A DNA stretch of 64,000 nt from positions 12,297,584 to 12,361,583 of the forward strand of contig NC_058139.1 of the NCBI RefSeq assembly GCF_011075055.1. Direction: 5' to 3'. The position numbers were made by a program, and so were the translations under genes. Each line of letters opens with the position of its first letter. Position 1 is the first letter of the stretch. The DNA is from Mangifera indica (lineage: Eukaryota > Streptophyta > Magnoliopsida > Sapindales > Anacardiaceae). Shown piece after piece: positions 25,308 to 36,996 of the stretch. The notes below the pieces were generated by a model. That model worked only from the letters and a program-made list of their open reading frames with translations, ran no database searches and was not told where the DNA came from.

Positions 25308-25682
25308 CTAAAAGTATTCCTCCTTCAATCTAAGCCTTTCTGAAATATCCACGAAATGTGATACATCTATATTATCCTCAAATACAAGACCAATAGTAAG
25401 AGCAAACTCAACCGGGCTTAAAAAAACTTCCACGTCCTTTATTTTGAACCATAGTTCTCTTTCAATGACTTTGACCACTACATGCATAAGAATGGTGCTA
25501 AATTGAATTTCCTTCAATCTTAGGAATAACCCAATATAGGTCATCCAGAAAAACTCTCTTTGTGTCATTGTCAGTTTCTTATTAATAGTGCTTCCCACAT
25601 CCATCTTCATGCGAAGGGTCATTTGGACACAAAATTTGAATGTTTTGTAAAATTTGTACACCCCTCCTAGATATTGATTCAA
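25308..25682 (-). pseudogene. DUF1985-like fragment of a Ulp1-type MULE
   Basis: This is a 124-codon frame. It resembles the DUF1985 domain that sits N-terminal to a Ulp1-like cysteine protease in many plant Mutator-like elements: FFWMTYIGLFLRLKEIQFS, then ERELWFKIKDVEVFLSPVEF and ALTIGLVFEDN, fitting the family pattern of a short helix, an ELWF block and a FALxTGL block. No transposase or Ulp1 catalytic region follows on the minus strand, so it is a detached fragment. The family call is from motif memory and is moderate only. Confidence 0.5.
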
Positions 25683-25699
25683 TGTTCTTGGAAATAGAA

Positions 25700-26528
25700 A
25701 AGTGGAAAAGCATTACTGGAAAAAACTATTTTGTGAACATTAAGAATAGGCAATATCATCTGCATGTTCTTTAGTTCATTGTCATTTCAAATCAAGGTTA
25801 CCCAGCAAAATTGCAACTAATCATAACCCAAATCAAAACTTCTACTTTCCAATTATAAAACCTTCATTTTCACCAAAAAAAAAAATCTCCAATTTTGTAT
25901 GCATCCAAGCCCTAGATTTAATTTATAAAACAAGTCATTATTCAACAATGTAATCTAAACTCACTCGACGTGTCATTGCTCCCAAATTAGTCAATCTTCC
26001 TACCTTTAGACTGGTGTCAACAGCATTGGTGGATGGAGCAACTAATCTTCTTTGATGTTCAATCTTCTCATCAGCATCAATTCTCCTTCTTCTCATCGAC
26101 GTCGGTTCTTCTTCTTCTCATCGACCTCGATGATCTCCTTTTGGTCGACATCGACAATGAAGGCTTGCAATGGGAGAAACTTTCTTTTAGTTTTTCTCTT
26201 CTGCAAACTATATACATAGAGGTTCACGTGATGTTTCAAAAAAACATTGTTTTTCCTTTGCTTGGTTTCACAAGGGAATTGCCTACAAGATCCATTCATG
26301 CATGATAGTGAGTGATGTAGGGTTCAAGCTTTGGACAAAAATAAGGGGTATTATCAAAATTGTGCGTATTTTATGGTATAATTGTTTTGTGAGTAAAAAA
26401 GTGTGCTAAAATTGTGTAGACAAGCCCAAAAAATGTCATTTTTTTTTCCAATATCCCATTATTTATTGTGGTTTGAAATTTGGAACGGTTTCTAGTGTTT
26501 TCAAATTATTTAAACAAATTATATTAAA
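25700..26528. other. Intergenic DNA, low-complexity CTTCTCATCGAC patch
   Basis: No gene supported. At 26060-26170 a CT/GA-rich patch (CTTCTCATCGAC repeated) resembles the cores of the Mutator-like elements in this window. Overlapping open frames on both strands there (26033-26305 plus and 26093-26299 minus) arise from this simple composition. Confidence 0.4.
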
Positions 26529-27204
26529 TAACATTTTCCCACCTAAACTCTTAGTTGATATAAATAATATTTTTTTCACTCAAACTCAAATTTTGTTTAA
26601 AAAATTAATGATATAAGGGTAAAATAGTAATTTTACTATAAATTAATTTTGAAAATAAAAACAACAGTTTTCTATTAAACCCAAACATTTTAAACATTAC
26701 AATTTAGCCCTTAATAAAGTCTGTTGTATTTTGTTTAATTCTTTGTGACGTAATTATTACTTTTTAAACTATTAGGGGCATAATATTTCAAAATTTAAAA
26801 AAAAAAACCCTAAAATTTTTGTCAATTTCCAATAACCCTTGAAAATTTTCATAAAGACCTTCAATATTTTTAAAAATTATTATTTACCTATTGATATACA
26901 ATTATATGACAAATGCACCCTTATATATAAAAAGAAAAGAATAAGGGGTAAGGGTAAAAAAATAAATGATATAAGAGGCTTCCAATATAATTTGGACATT
27001 TAAAAGATTATTTTAATTTATATTAATTTACGGTTATATGATACGTTTTTTAAATAAAGTTGTAAGGATAAAATAATAATTTTACTTTTTAATAATTATT
27101 GTTTAATTAATATAGTTTAATTTTGGAATAAAAAATTCTACTTATGCTTGATTTTAAGTAAAAAAAAGTATTATTTATATCAATTAAGAGTGAAATAATG
27201 TTTT
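26529..27204. mobile_element. TIR (MITE-like) element
   Basis: AACATTTTCCCACCTAAACT at the left has an inverted partner at the right end, and both are followed inward by the shared word TTGATATAAATAATA. The interior is AT-rich with no coding potential. Exact ends and target duplication are uncertain. The CCCACCTAA block suggests a relative of the GGCCAAA family. Confidence 0.5.
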
Positions 27205-28038
27205 AAGGCTAAATATTGGACAAGAAAATGTAATTCATTCAACAAATTAAAAGGAATGTTATCACGGGAATAATAATTATGATTTTTAAAATGATAATGT
27301 ATACTCATAAATTTTATTAATAAATATGTAAGTAACATGACAAACCCAAAATTTGACTTATAAAATGAGGTATAACATGATATATATACACACTCCATAC
27401 ATTTTGGTATGAACATAAGTTGACTGTCAAGTTCATGAAGGGGCATGTTAAACGGAGTTTAACTTGGTTAATAACGCCGGTGAGTCACCCTAAAGAGATG
27501 ATTTTCCAAAGTGAAGAGTTTGGGTTTAAATTTTTTGATAATATATCAAAATAAAAATTTTAAATTATTTGATTTAGTGATTTTATCCTTCGATGTCAAA
27601 AAAAATTAAAAAAAAAAACCTAGGCTAGAGCCATGTTTGTTCAACTCAATTTATTGCAGGTTAAACTACTGGGCACGAGACGAGCAGAAGGGTTGAATTC
27701 TGCTAATGCTAGCTGTGAATTCAGCCTTCTGAATTCAATTAATTACAGGCGTACATTCATTTTACCCAACAATTAATGCCGACATTACGAAAGGGGTAAA
27801 ATATATAAATGATTCCTTGGAGGTCTTTTACTTGGGCTGTTGAATGTAAACACCAGAAATTCTTCCTTTTTTTCAAACCAACGTACGTTGTCGATTATAG
27901 TGCCAGCCTTTCCACTAGCCAAAAGTGGCCCCAAAGTTTGAATGAGGTGGTCACTACTATTCAGGACGAATAAAATTATGTGTATAAATAATAATTTAAA
28001 TTTTTTATTTTTTAATAAAATTATGTATATAAATAATA
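27205..28038. other. Intergenic DNA, no gene recognised
   Basis: AT-rich, with short poly-A tracts. At 27967-28045 a word of about 30 bp (ATAAAATTATGTRTATAAATAAT) occurs twice in tandem with spacing of about 50 bp. Nothing else is supported. Confidence 0.4.
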
Positions 28039-28040
28039 GT

Positions 28041-28816
28041 TTAAAAGACTTATTCTTATTTAAAATATTCTTTTTTATAAAATTTTCATTTTTTAATTTT
28101 AAAAGTTTCTTTCACTTATTTATAAACAGATAAAGTTAATGGAATTTCAACCTTTTAAAATTTTGTTTTCATTTTTCTTCTTAAACTCTAAAAAATAATT
28201 ATTTTTTCTCTAGGTTAAGTTTTAAAAAATAATATTTTCTCTCATAGGGTTTTGTTTTCAAACTTTGACACTATTGTCAACGGTTTCTCCCGTCTAACGT
28301 TTCCTCTCCCTCCGACGATCTCTTTCCTCTCACCTGGACATCAAATCAACGTCGAATAAAGCCAAAGAAATAAAGAGCTTCATTGGGAAGGCAGTCATCA
28401 TCCCAAATTAAGACAAGATCTTCGTCTTCATTTGGAAAAGGGAAGAGCTCTGTCTTCTCGACAAAGCTCTTCATCCTTCCAGCTTCATTCGACGCCGATC
28501 GAACATCCAAGTGAGAGGAGAGAGATCGCAGGAGGGAGAGGCCATCGACGATAGCACCAAAATTTAAAAACTAAATCTTAGAGAGAAAAATATCATTTTT
28601 TAAAACTTGATCTAGGAAAAGTGATTAGTTTTTTACGTTTGAGGGGGTGGGGGAAAGAAAATAAAATTTAATTTATTTTTAATATTACATATAAAATAAC
28701 AATTTTATCCTTAAAACTAACAAAATTAGTTGTATATGAATAGATAAATGAGATTCAAACTTAATAGATGAAAACTTAGAAAAAATAGATACTTTATATG
28801 AGAATAAGTCTTTTAT
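28041..28816. mobile_element. Mutator-like TIR element, degraded ends
   Basis: The left end AAAAGACTTATTCTTAT pairs with right end ATAAGTCTTTT in inverted orientation. Inner arms match: AAGTTTTAAAAAATAATATTT at 28215 is inverse to the stretch ending 28610, and CGATAGCACC at 28550 opposes the left core. The core at 28270-28550 is rich in CGACG and CTTCGTC. The outer GGCC is lost and no target duplication was found. Confidence 0.6.
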
Positions 28817-29289
28817 CTTTAATTTAAAATTATAATATATCACTATTTATACTTAAGTTTGTCCATAATCACATAGAACAAATAATTTTTAGTTACATAA
28901 TTCTCAATTGATACTCTTAATTAATTCCATAATGAAGTCGTGGATTCAAATTAAAGAGGTGCACTCTATGCTCCAGTATTTGAGATTATCATTGAGTTAA
29001 ATGGACTCACTCAGATTCTGAGCCCTGAGTTGTACTGAAAAATATATACTTAATGGAGAGATAATATGAATTTTCTTTCCAAGATACCTCTCTATTTAAC
29101 TCCCATCCCTCTCTTCCTCTCCACACACATCAATTCTAACATATTCATTCACTTTTGTTCTCTTCTCTATTCTCCTTTGTCACCATTCATTTTTTCTACA
29201 AACATCATTCTTCTCCTCTCCAATCTTCTCAATTTCTTTTAAAGTTGTCTCTTTCACAATCTTTTTAGCGCAGATATACATTTGTCTTC
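28817..29289 (+). promoter_or_regulatory. Putative promoter and pyrimidine-rich leader of the YUCCA gene
   Basis: This stretch lies immediately upstream of the YUCCA start codon. From about 29085 to 29260 it is strongly CT-rich (CCTCTCTATTTAACTCCC, CCCTCTCTTCCTCTCC), as many plant 5' leaders are. I could not fix a TATA box or transcription start. Confidence 0.4.
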
Positions 29290-32200
29290 ATGTTTAACAA
29301 TTGCCATAACGTTCCGGACATGTCTCCAAATTTCAGTCTGGATGAGTGCTTGTTTAACGGCCGTTGCATATGGGTGAATGGGCCTGTAATAGTTGGCGCT
29401 GGTCCTTCAGGTCTTGCAGTGGCTGCAGGCCTAAAACAACAAGGTGTTCCATTCACAATCGTAGAACGCGCCAGCTGCATTGCCTCTCTTTGGCAAAACA
29501 GAACTTACGATCGCCTTAAGCTTCACCTCCCAAAACAATTTTGCCAGTTGCCACACTTTCCATTTCCTGGTAACTTCCCTGAATACCCCACCAAATATCA
29601 GTTCACTAACTACCTGGAATCCTATGCAAAACACTTCGACATAAACCCGCATTTCAATGAGACAGTTCAGTCTGCTAAGTATGATGAAACTTTCGAGTTG
29701 TGGAGAGTCAAAACTGTTTCATCTAGTGGTTCAGGTTCAACTGAGTATATTTGCCGGTGGCTTGTAGTGGCCACAGGTGAAAATGCAGAGAAAGTTGTGC
29801 CTGATTTTGAAGGCTTGCAGGATTTTGATGGTCATGTTTTACATTCAAGTGACTATAAATCAGGTGAAAATTTTAGAGGAAAGCGTGTACTGATTGTTGG
29901 CTGTGGCAATTCAGGCATGGAAGTTTCTCTTGATCTCTGCAACCACAATGCAAAGCCCTCGATGGTCGTTCGAAGCTCAGTGAGTGAAAACATTCAATCG
30001 GATTCTGCAATTTATCCCTTTGCATATAATTACAAGTACTTAAAACATCTCTGTTTTTGGTCAACAGGTTCATGTATTGCCAAGGGAAGTTGTTGGGAAA
30101 TCAACATTTCAATTAGCTGTTTTGATGATGAAATGGCTTCCACTTTGGCTAGCAGACAAGATACTGCTTATTGTAGCGCGGTTGGTTCTGGGAAATGTGG
30201 AAAAATATGGTCTTAAAAGGCCAGCCATTGGACCCATAGAGTTGAAGAACAATCAAGGAAAGACTCCAGTTTTGGACATTGGAGCCTTACAAAAAATTAA
30301 ATCGGGTGACATTAAGGTTGTCCCGGGAATCAAAAGGTTCAGTCAGGGCAAGGTGGAGCTCGTTAATGGACAGAATCTTGAGATTGATTCGGTTATTCTT
30401 GCAACTGGGTACCGTAGTAATGTTCCATCATGGCTAAAGGTGAGCTGAGCTTTTAGTTTCATTAAATTATATCATATAGATTTAGGCTAAAATACTTACC
30501 AAAAAAAAAAAACAAAGATTTAGGCCAAATTATATTGCCCACCCAGGGTTGTATCAAATAATCACCTTTTAAATTTGAAAAATCTAATTTTTCACCTATT
30601 TGTTAAATATATTTAGAAAATATGTCCAGTTTTTTTTTTATATAAAATTGTGAATTGATAAGAAAAACCCTCAAATTATTTTTGTCCCTTAAATTTTATT
30701 AAATATTTTTTACCCTTAATTTATATTAATTTTAATGAAAATTATAAAAATTAAATTTAAAAATTAATAGTCACTAACGATATTTATAGATTCAATTTTA
30801 GTTGAGAATTACACAAATTGGTGTAATTTCAAAATTACAGCAAATCAATGGTTTCGGTATAAATGGCACCAAATTGGAGTAATTCTTGACCCTAGGAGAA
30901 AAAGTTATAAGAGTGAGGAGAAAATGGGAAAGAAAAAATAAAGAGTTTATAGTTCAAATATATTTGTACTATCAAGGGTGTAAGTCCAATTGATTTGGCC
31001 AAACGACTATTTTCCACCCAAGGTATGTTGTATGCCCAAGATTCCACTCGTTAACTTTAGAAATCTCATTTATCTATCTGTAGACAATTAAAACTAACAG
31101 TTTCAAGGGTAAAACGTCATTTTGTCTATATTATAAAAAATAAACTTAAATTTGATTTAATTTTCTCTCTTAAACCCTAAAAAATAATAATTTTCCCCAA
31201 CCCAAGTTTTAAAAAACAGCATTTTCTCCCCTAGGGTTTTCAATTTTTTGGCATCTTTTCTTCCTCTCCGGTGACCTCCAGGCGACATCTCTTCCTCTCC
31301 GATGCAATCTCCTTTTGGCGCCTCTCATAGGAGTGCTCATCGATGATGATGAGGTCTTCGTCGACGAGGAGTCTTCGTCGTCCACAAAGATGACTCGTCT
31401 TCATAGACGTCCACTCCTAGAAGAGCCGCTGGAAGAAGACAGTGCCGAAGAGGAAGAGTTGTAGCCTGGAGGTTGCTAGAGAGGAAGAAATGGCACCGAA
31501 AAATTAAATCTGAAAATTGGAAACCCTAGGGGGAAATGTTGTTTTTTAAAACTTGGGTTGGGGTGAAATTATTAGTTTTTAGGGTTTAAGGGAAAAATGA
31601 TATAACTAACAGACTCAGTTAATTTTAACATCCCATAGGTGGGTAAATAAGATTTTCAAAGTTAACGAAAAAAAACTTAGGAAATGCGCATACTTTGGGT
31701 GGGAAATAGTCCTTTGGCCAATTAATTTTATACATAATATTTGGACAAAAGGAATAATAGGTGGAAAAATAATTTTTCCAATTTTAAATGGGGTCATTTC
31801 ATCAAACCATTGGGGGGGGGGGGGGGTGGTGGGGGGGGAGAGGGGGACAGAATATTTGGCCTTCAGATTTTTGTTGACCTTGATAAGACTTTTACATTCT
31901 TTTCACAGTTTGATTGAGAATTGTTTGTCTTATTCTTAGAGATGAAATTTGACAAAAATAATGTTGGAGACTTTCTTCTGTGTCACCTACTTGTTTTCTG
32001 CAGCTGAGACTTGTTTGATGATAAAGGGAAACAAAAACATACATATATTCTTCTATATAATGGTTTTTGTTATCCCAAGAACAACATATTTTTTGTTATT
32101 TTAAATTTCTGAGTACCTGACAGGTAGTTAGGTTCTGTTATTTATTTATACATATATATATCTATATATATATATATATATGATTAATGAAGAAGATAAA

Positions 32201-32517
32201 ATATGAGTAAAAATTAACTTTTGTTTGAAACGTTTTGCCAATATCTTATTCAGGAAAATGAGTTCTTTTCTGAAGATGGAATTCCAAAAAATCCATTTCC
32301 AAATGGGTGGAAAGGCAAAGATGGACTTTATGCAGTTGGGTTCACAAAAAGAGGTCTTTCTGGTGCATCTTTAGATGCTGTAAATGTAGCTCATGATGTT
32401 GCCAACACTTGGAAGGAAGAAACAAGGCAGAAAAAGAAGTCCATTGCCTCTCGCTCTTGTCATAGAAGATGCATATCACATCTAAACAAATGGAATCTTT
32501 TTTTTTTTTACAACTGA
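29290..32517 (+). CDS. YUC: YUCCA-type flavin-containing monooxygenase (auxin biosynthesis)
   Basis: YUCCA enzymes convert indole-3-pyruvate to indole-3-acetic acid with FAD, NADPH and O2, the committed step of the main auxin pathway. Three exons (29290-29979, 30068-30439, 32254-32517) join in phase to give 441 residues. The FAD motif GAGPSG is at residues 36-41, ATGENAE at 161-167, the NADPH motif GCGNSG at 204-209, and [13 protein letters not shown] from 342. [11 protein letters not shown] fits the FMO signature. [31 protein letters not shown] and the RRCIS end point to the YUC3/5/7/8/9 clade; the exact orthologue is uncertain. The start is the first in-frame ATG, and its N-terminus is of normal length. 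The last residues (WNLFFFYN) come from a poly-T run, so the true C-terminus could be misread there. Intron 2 is 1.8 kb and full of TIR elements. Confidence 0.95.
30523..31861. mobile_element. Outer TIR element in YUCCA intron 2 (host of a nested copy)
   Basis: The left end GGCCAAATTATATTGCCCAC and the right end, read inward, GGCCAAATATTCTGTCCCC are inverted. Both continue into matching arms: ATTTAAAATTGGAAAAATTA on the right opposes TAATTTTTCACC and AATTTGAAAAAT on the left, over about 130 bp. It is split by the better-preserved element at 30997-31719, so it is older. A G-run of about 15 near 31812 distorts the right arm. I found no clean target duplication. Confidence 0.55.
30997..31719. mobile_element. 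Mutator-like TIR element nested in YUCCA intron 2
   Basis: This 723-bp element starts GGCCAAACGACTATTTTCCA and ends with the inverse of GGCCAAAGGACTATTTCCCA. Long arms match inward through AACCCTAAAAA and CCCTAGGG blocks to a core rich in TCGTCGACGAGG and TCTTCGTC. The 9-bp flanks are AATTGATTT (30988-30996) and AATTAATTT (31720-31728), a target duplication with one mismatch, typical of Mutator-like elements. It lies entirely within the intron and within an older TIR element. Confidence 0.85.
32145..32181. repeat. TA microsatellite in YUCCA intron 2
   Basis: A run of TA dinucleotides, interrupted once or twice, lies shortly before the acceptor of exon 3. Confidence 0.85.
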
Positions 32518-33960
32518 TTGATCAAGAAATGAGATTAATTTTCGTGTAGAAAAGCACTAGAGGAAGCAAAAAAACCCACTATCAAAAGCCGGGAGCAGCC
32601 CTCTCCTTTATAGAACCCCCCCAAGATTTGCAAATAATTGGAGAATTTTTTTTACAAAAAAGGAGGATGAGGCTTACCGTCTTCTAGTTCTAAAACCAAC
32701 CAATCATTGTATCATCACAATTTAATAATTCAAGTCAAAAGGGAAGTTTTTTTTTTTATCTCTTCCTTCTAATGTCTATGCATGGTCCACCTAGCCATTA
32801 ATGCAACTCATGGACTCACTCTTCACAAATGGGCCCTTTCACATATACCAAAAACATGACGCACATCTTAAAATAGTGATCCTGACTTCGACTACTACTT
32901 TGCTAGAAAAAATTGGCTTCCAACTCTTAGTTTTCATGTTGCCTTGCACATGGATAGAGCCCACCTTCAGAATAACTCAAAGTCATCTCTTTCCATTGAT
33001 AAATTTCAAGGGATTTCTTATATTATTGGCGCATGTGGATAAAATGATAATTATCGGATCTATGTATTAGAATAAACGACATAATACTAGTTAAAGTCAA
33101 TGTAATTAATAATACTGTATGTCTGATTAAGTTAGATAATGCTAACTGAAGACAGTATTTTACAGATACCATGAAATGGGTGAGGAAGGAAGTGAAATTT
33201 CCAAAGCTTTATGACAAATTTTGTTCAATGAATGAGTCCAGCAATCTGTTCTTGATGCATTATCATAAAAATGAAGTTGCAGGTAACACAAATTGGCATA
33301 AAATAAATAGTGGTTGAAGTTATTGAAACGCAGGTGAACAACTGTTACGACACATGAAAGCTTCTATTGTAGTCTCCAGAATTATGCACCATTTGGGCAC
33401 ATGAAGCCAAATGTGTTCCACTTTTATATATGATAACAACTTCAGTTCCCACTATTGTTCAACGCCTGGATTCCCGTTTGACATTGAAAAGGGACTGATT
33501 ATAAGCTTCTACTTTGACATAAAAAGATATTTAGAACTCGTGATTTAAAGTTACAGACGACCCATATGAGTACCCATGCTGTTCAAACAAACACAAAGAG
33601 ATGACGCTTTAACTCAGTGGCCCATCTAAACCTTCTTCAACACCACAAAATTTAATGTGTTATATTAAGGTGAATCTTAATTTTCCTCATGAACATGCTA
33701 TCTGCATATGTATATGCAATGGAAGGAAGCAAAGATTCGACGGTCTGAATATTGCCCCACTTCCAGTGTACAACATTAAAACTACAACTGTATATTTGTC
33801 CAATTTCATCCACAGGAATTTCTTTTCATTTTTCAACCCCCGCAACCTCTTACTAAGACATCACATTTACCAAGATATTCAAACACATGGGTCGTATATC
33901 CCTCCTTGGTTCCACTCCAATTGCCCATTCCTTCTTGCTCTTATTTCAATCTTAACTTTT
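32518..33960. other. 3' flank of YUCCA and intergenic DNA
   Basis: No second gene recognised. Short plus-strand frames (32801-33070 and 33655-34074) have no family features, and the latter runs into an AT microsatellite. Confidence 0.4.
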
Positions 33961-33967
33961 ATTGCAG

Positions 33968-34000
33968 TATATATGTATATATATATATATATATATATGT
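33968..34000. repeat. AT microsatellite
   Basis: TATATGTATATATATATA-type dinucleotide run of about 30 bp. Confidence 0.85.
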
Positions 34001-35030
34001 TTTACGTTCGTATATGCGAACAAATGCTAACTTCCATTCTTGCATGCATGGTTCAATTCATTCCAACCACGTAGCTTTGGTTTACAAAGCTCCATTTTGG
34101 AAGTTGCGATCCCATGCAAGAGTGTATATTTGAATGGACTTTTTTGGTGGAGGAGATCTATGTTAAACAACCAATTGGGTTTGTAAATTGCAATCTTCAA
34201 CCGATTATGAAGTTGGACAAAAATATGAGGTTGAAGAGATTTGAGCCTCACTTAATTGAAGGGAGTACGATTTGTTGTTTAAAGAGGTCTTGAACAATTT
34301 CATCTAAGTTGAAAGGTTAGTGAGAATAAATGAGGTGTGCTTATTTCTTTTCATTTCCATGTAATTAAGAGTTAAACTCATCTTTTTCATTTTCATCCTT
34401 GATGGTAGGATACATATATTTATTGGTTGATTTATAGTCAAATTAATATTTGCATATATACTCGGTCAATATAGATATGGAACAAAATCCAACCAGCAGT
34501 GAAGGATGACCTTTCAGCTGACATATCAGTTGCTTTTGGCTTTAGTGATCGACATGTCATTCATTTTCAGTAAATGTTTATACATGATTTATTCTAGACG
34601 ACATGTCAGTTTGTTTTTTGTTTATGCAACCAGCATCTCATACATTTATTTATTATTCTTCATTTGGCTGAGATGTAGTATGTATTTGGCTTTTGACACA
34701 TGACATGCACTATAAAAGAAGAGGGTTTTAGCAAAAAAAAATTAACTAGGGAAAGAATAATACTATTATCAAAATTTTAACGACGAATTATTTATACACT
34801 CATTAAAGTAAAAACAAATTTATACTTTTAATGATGGGTTTTTATCCCATATTTTTTTCACAATTTATAGGTATTTGAAGATACAAGTCAAATATGAAAA
34901 ACTTGTTAATCATTGCGCATAATACATGACTTTTTAGGTTATTGATAACAATTTTATAATTTTAATTATAAGAAAAGATTATCATAATAGAAAATCTATA
35001 GTTTTTTTCTTCATTTTTTATGATTGTGAA
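34001..35030. other. Intergenic DNA, no gene recognised
   Basis: AT-rich, with only short frames. Nothing supported. Confidence 0.4.
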
Positions 35031-35099
35031 TCATACAGATAATTTTATTATAATTATAATTAGTACTTAATCAATGTTAGTTATTGTATTTTGACAATC

Positions 35100-35570
35100 A
35101 AATTTTTATTATTAATATTCCTAATATTATAATGATGAAACTCTTCTCTATATTTTAATGATCGATAAATATAACTATAACAATAAAAATATTCATTGCT
35201 GTCACATTTTTTAATGATTCTTAAATATAGCTATTACAACGTAACTATTTATTATTGAGATTATGTTTAATGATTAGTAAATTTATTTATAATCACGAAA
35301 ATATTTATCGTTGATATTATGTTCAACAACTAGATTATATAGTTATAACGATAGGAATATTCATAGTTAATATTATATTTTGTGATCGGTAAATATTGTT
35401 ATAATAACAAAAATATTTATCGTTGATTTTATATTCATATTTAATAAATATTTCTATAACAACGAAGATATTCTTAGTTATTATCATTTTTAACAACAAA
35501 AAAACATTATTTCAATGATAGAAATATTCATTATTATTACAATTTTTAATAATGAGACTTACACCATCGC
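35100..35570. repeat. Degenerate tandem repeat, period about 55 bp
   Basis: A core resembling AAAATATTYATYGTTG recurs at roughly 35188, 35240, 35297, 35356, 35408, 35466 and 35521, each preceded by an AAATAT..CTATAAC-like stretch. Units are strongly diverged. The similar but weaker texture continues to about 35680. No coding potential. Confidence 0.65.
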
Positions 35571-36209
35571 TATTTATATTGACAACAAGATTTTTATTCT
35601 CATCATTAATACTTTTAACAGTGAAAACTACAATAACGAGTGACCATAGACTTTTTTCATTATTAAAACTCTTTAATAATGGGAAATAGACTTATAAAGA
35701 CCATTTTTCCGCTTATTAAAATCTTTTTTTTTTTGGTGATCTCATTCATTTCTCTCTTTATTAAAAAGAATTCTTTGGTTACGTTGCATTCATGAATTTA
35801 CGATGAAAATATTTATTATTGATATTATGTTTATTTTTATTTATGGAGTTCACAACTCACTCCCTATCTTCATTATTTTACAAAGTAAATATTTTTGAAT
35901 AGCTAAGAGGTAAAGAACAAAACGAAATCAAAAAAAGAGAGGTAGAGAAATTCTTGATGCCAAGAGTTTACAACTCATGAATAATGAAATTATGGATGAT
36001 AAATGTTAAATTTATTAGATTATTATTTATGAGAAATTTAGACATTGTTGTGACATGGAAACAACCTTTTTAAGAATGATGTCATGTAACACATTAATTA
36101 GAATAAGTTCTGAAATTGGGGTATTACATATATTGTCAAAGAAATAAAAGAATATCTTAAACCAATCGCCTTCTAAATGGTAGTGAAACTATGATGGATA
36201 TTTTCTAGA

Positions 36210-36987
36210 GGCCAAAAGACTTATTTCACTTAAGATATAGTAAAATTTCAAACTCATACTCGTCAACTTTTAAAAATTTCAACACCCACTCATCACTCAA
36301 CTTTTGTTAGAAGTTTTTACTATGATCAAGGGTAAAATTGTTATTTTACTAAAAATATTTTAAAAATTATAATTTTACCCCATTTCCCCTAAGATTTTGA
36401 AAATTAACAATTTCACCTCAGCCTCAACTTTTTTAGATTTGAAAAGTGACTTTCCCCTTTCCAAATCCCTAAGTTTCGTTCTTCCCTCTCCTACTACAGC
36501 GACTCATCTCCGATGACCATCTAACTATAACAACTCATCTCTAGTGACTATTCAACTATAACAACTCATCTTCAATAATAGTCTCTTCGTCTTCGTCGAC
36601 AAAGAGATCTCATCTCTTCATTAACAAAGACAAAGAGACAACTGTCAAAGATGAGTCGCAATAGCAGATAGTCGTTGGAGATGAGTCATCGTAACTAGAC
36701 TATCACTATAAAGGAAAGAACAAAACTTAGGGATTAGAAGGAAATTAGTCACTTGTCAAAACTAAAAAAGTTGAGATTATGATGAAATTGTTAATTTTCA
36801 AAACCTGAGGGAGAATGGGATAAAATTATTTTTTTTAATATTTCTAATAAAATAACAGCTTTTTCTTTGATCCTAACGGAAAATTCTAACAAAAGTTAAA
36901 CGATGAGTTAGTATTTGGGTTTTTTAAAATTGACGGGTATGAATTTAAGATTTCACTATATATTGGATGAGAATAAGTCTTTTGGCC
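36210..36987. mobile_element. Mutator-like non-autonomous TIR element
   Basis: This 778-bp element starts GGCCAAAAGACTTATTTCAC and ends with the inverse of GGCCAAAAGACTTATTCTCA. Arms of about 250 bp are inverse (for example AACTTTTGTTAGAA at 36300 against TTCTAACAAAAGTT at 36885). The core at 36480-36720 is rich in GACTCATC/GATGAGTC and CTTCGTC. Flanks TTTTCTAGA (36201-36209) and TTTTCTGGA (36988-36996) are a 9-bp duplication with one mismatch. Confidence 0.85.
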
Positions 36988-36996
36988 TTTTCTGGA

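Noticed and set aside
26033..26305. Frames on both strands in a CTTCTCATCGAC-rich patch
   Set aside because: They arise from simple-sequence composition shared with the TIR element cores.
33655..34133. Two overlapping plus-strand frames of 139 and 75 codons
   Set aside because: They run through an AT microsatellite that gives repeated Tyr-Ile residues, and no domain is recognisable.
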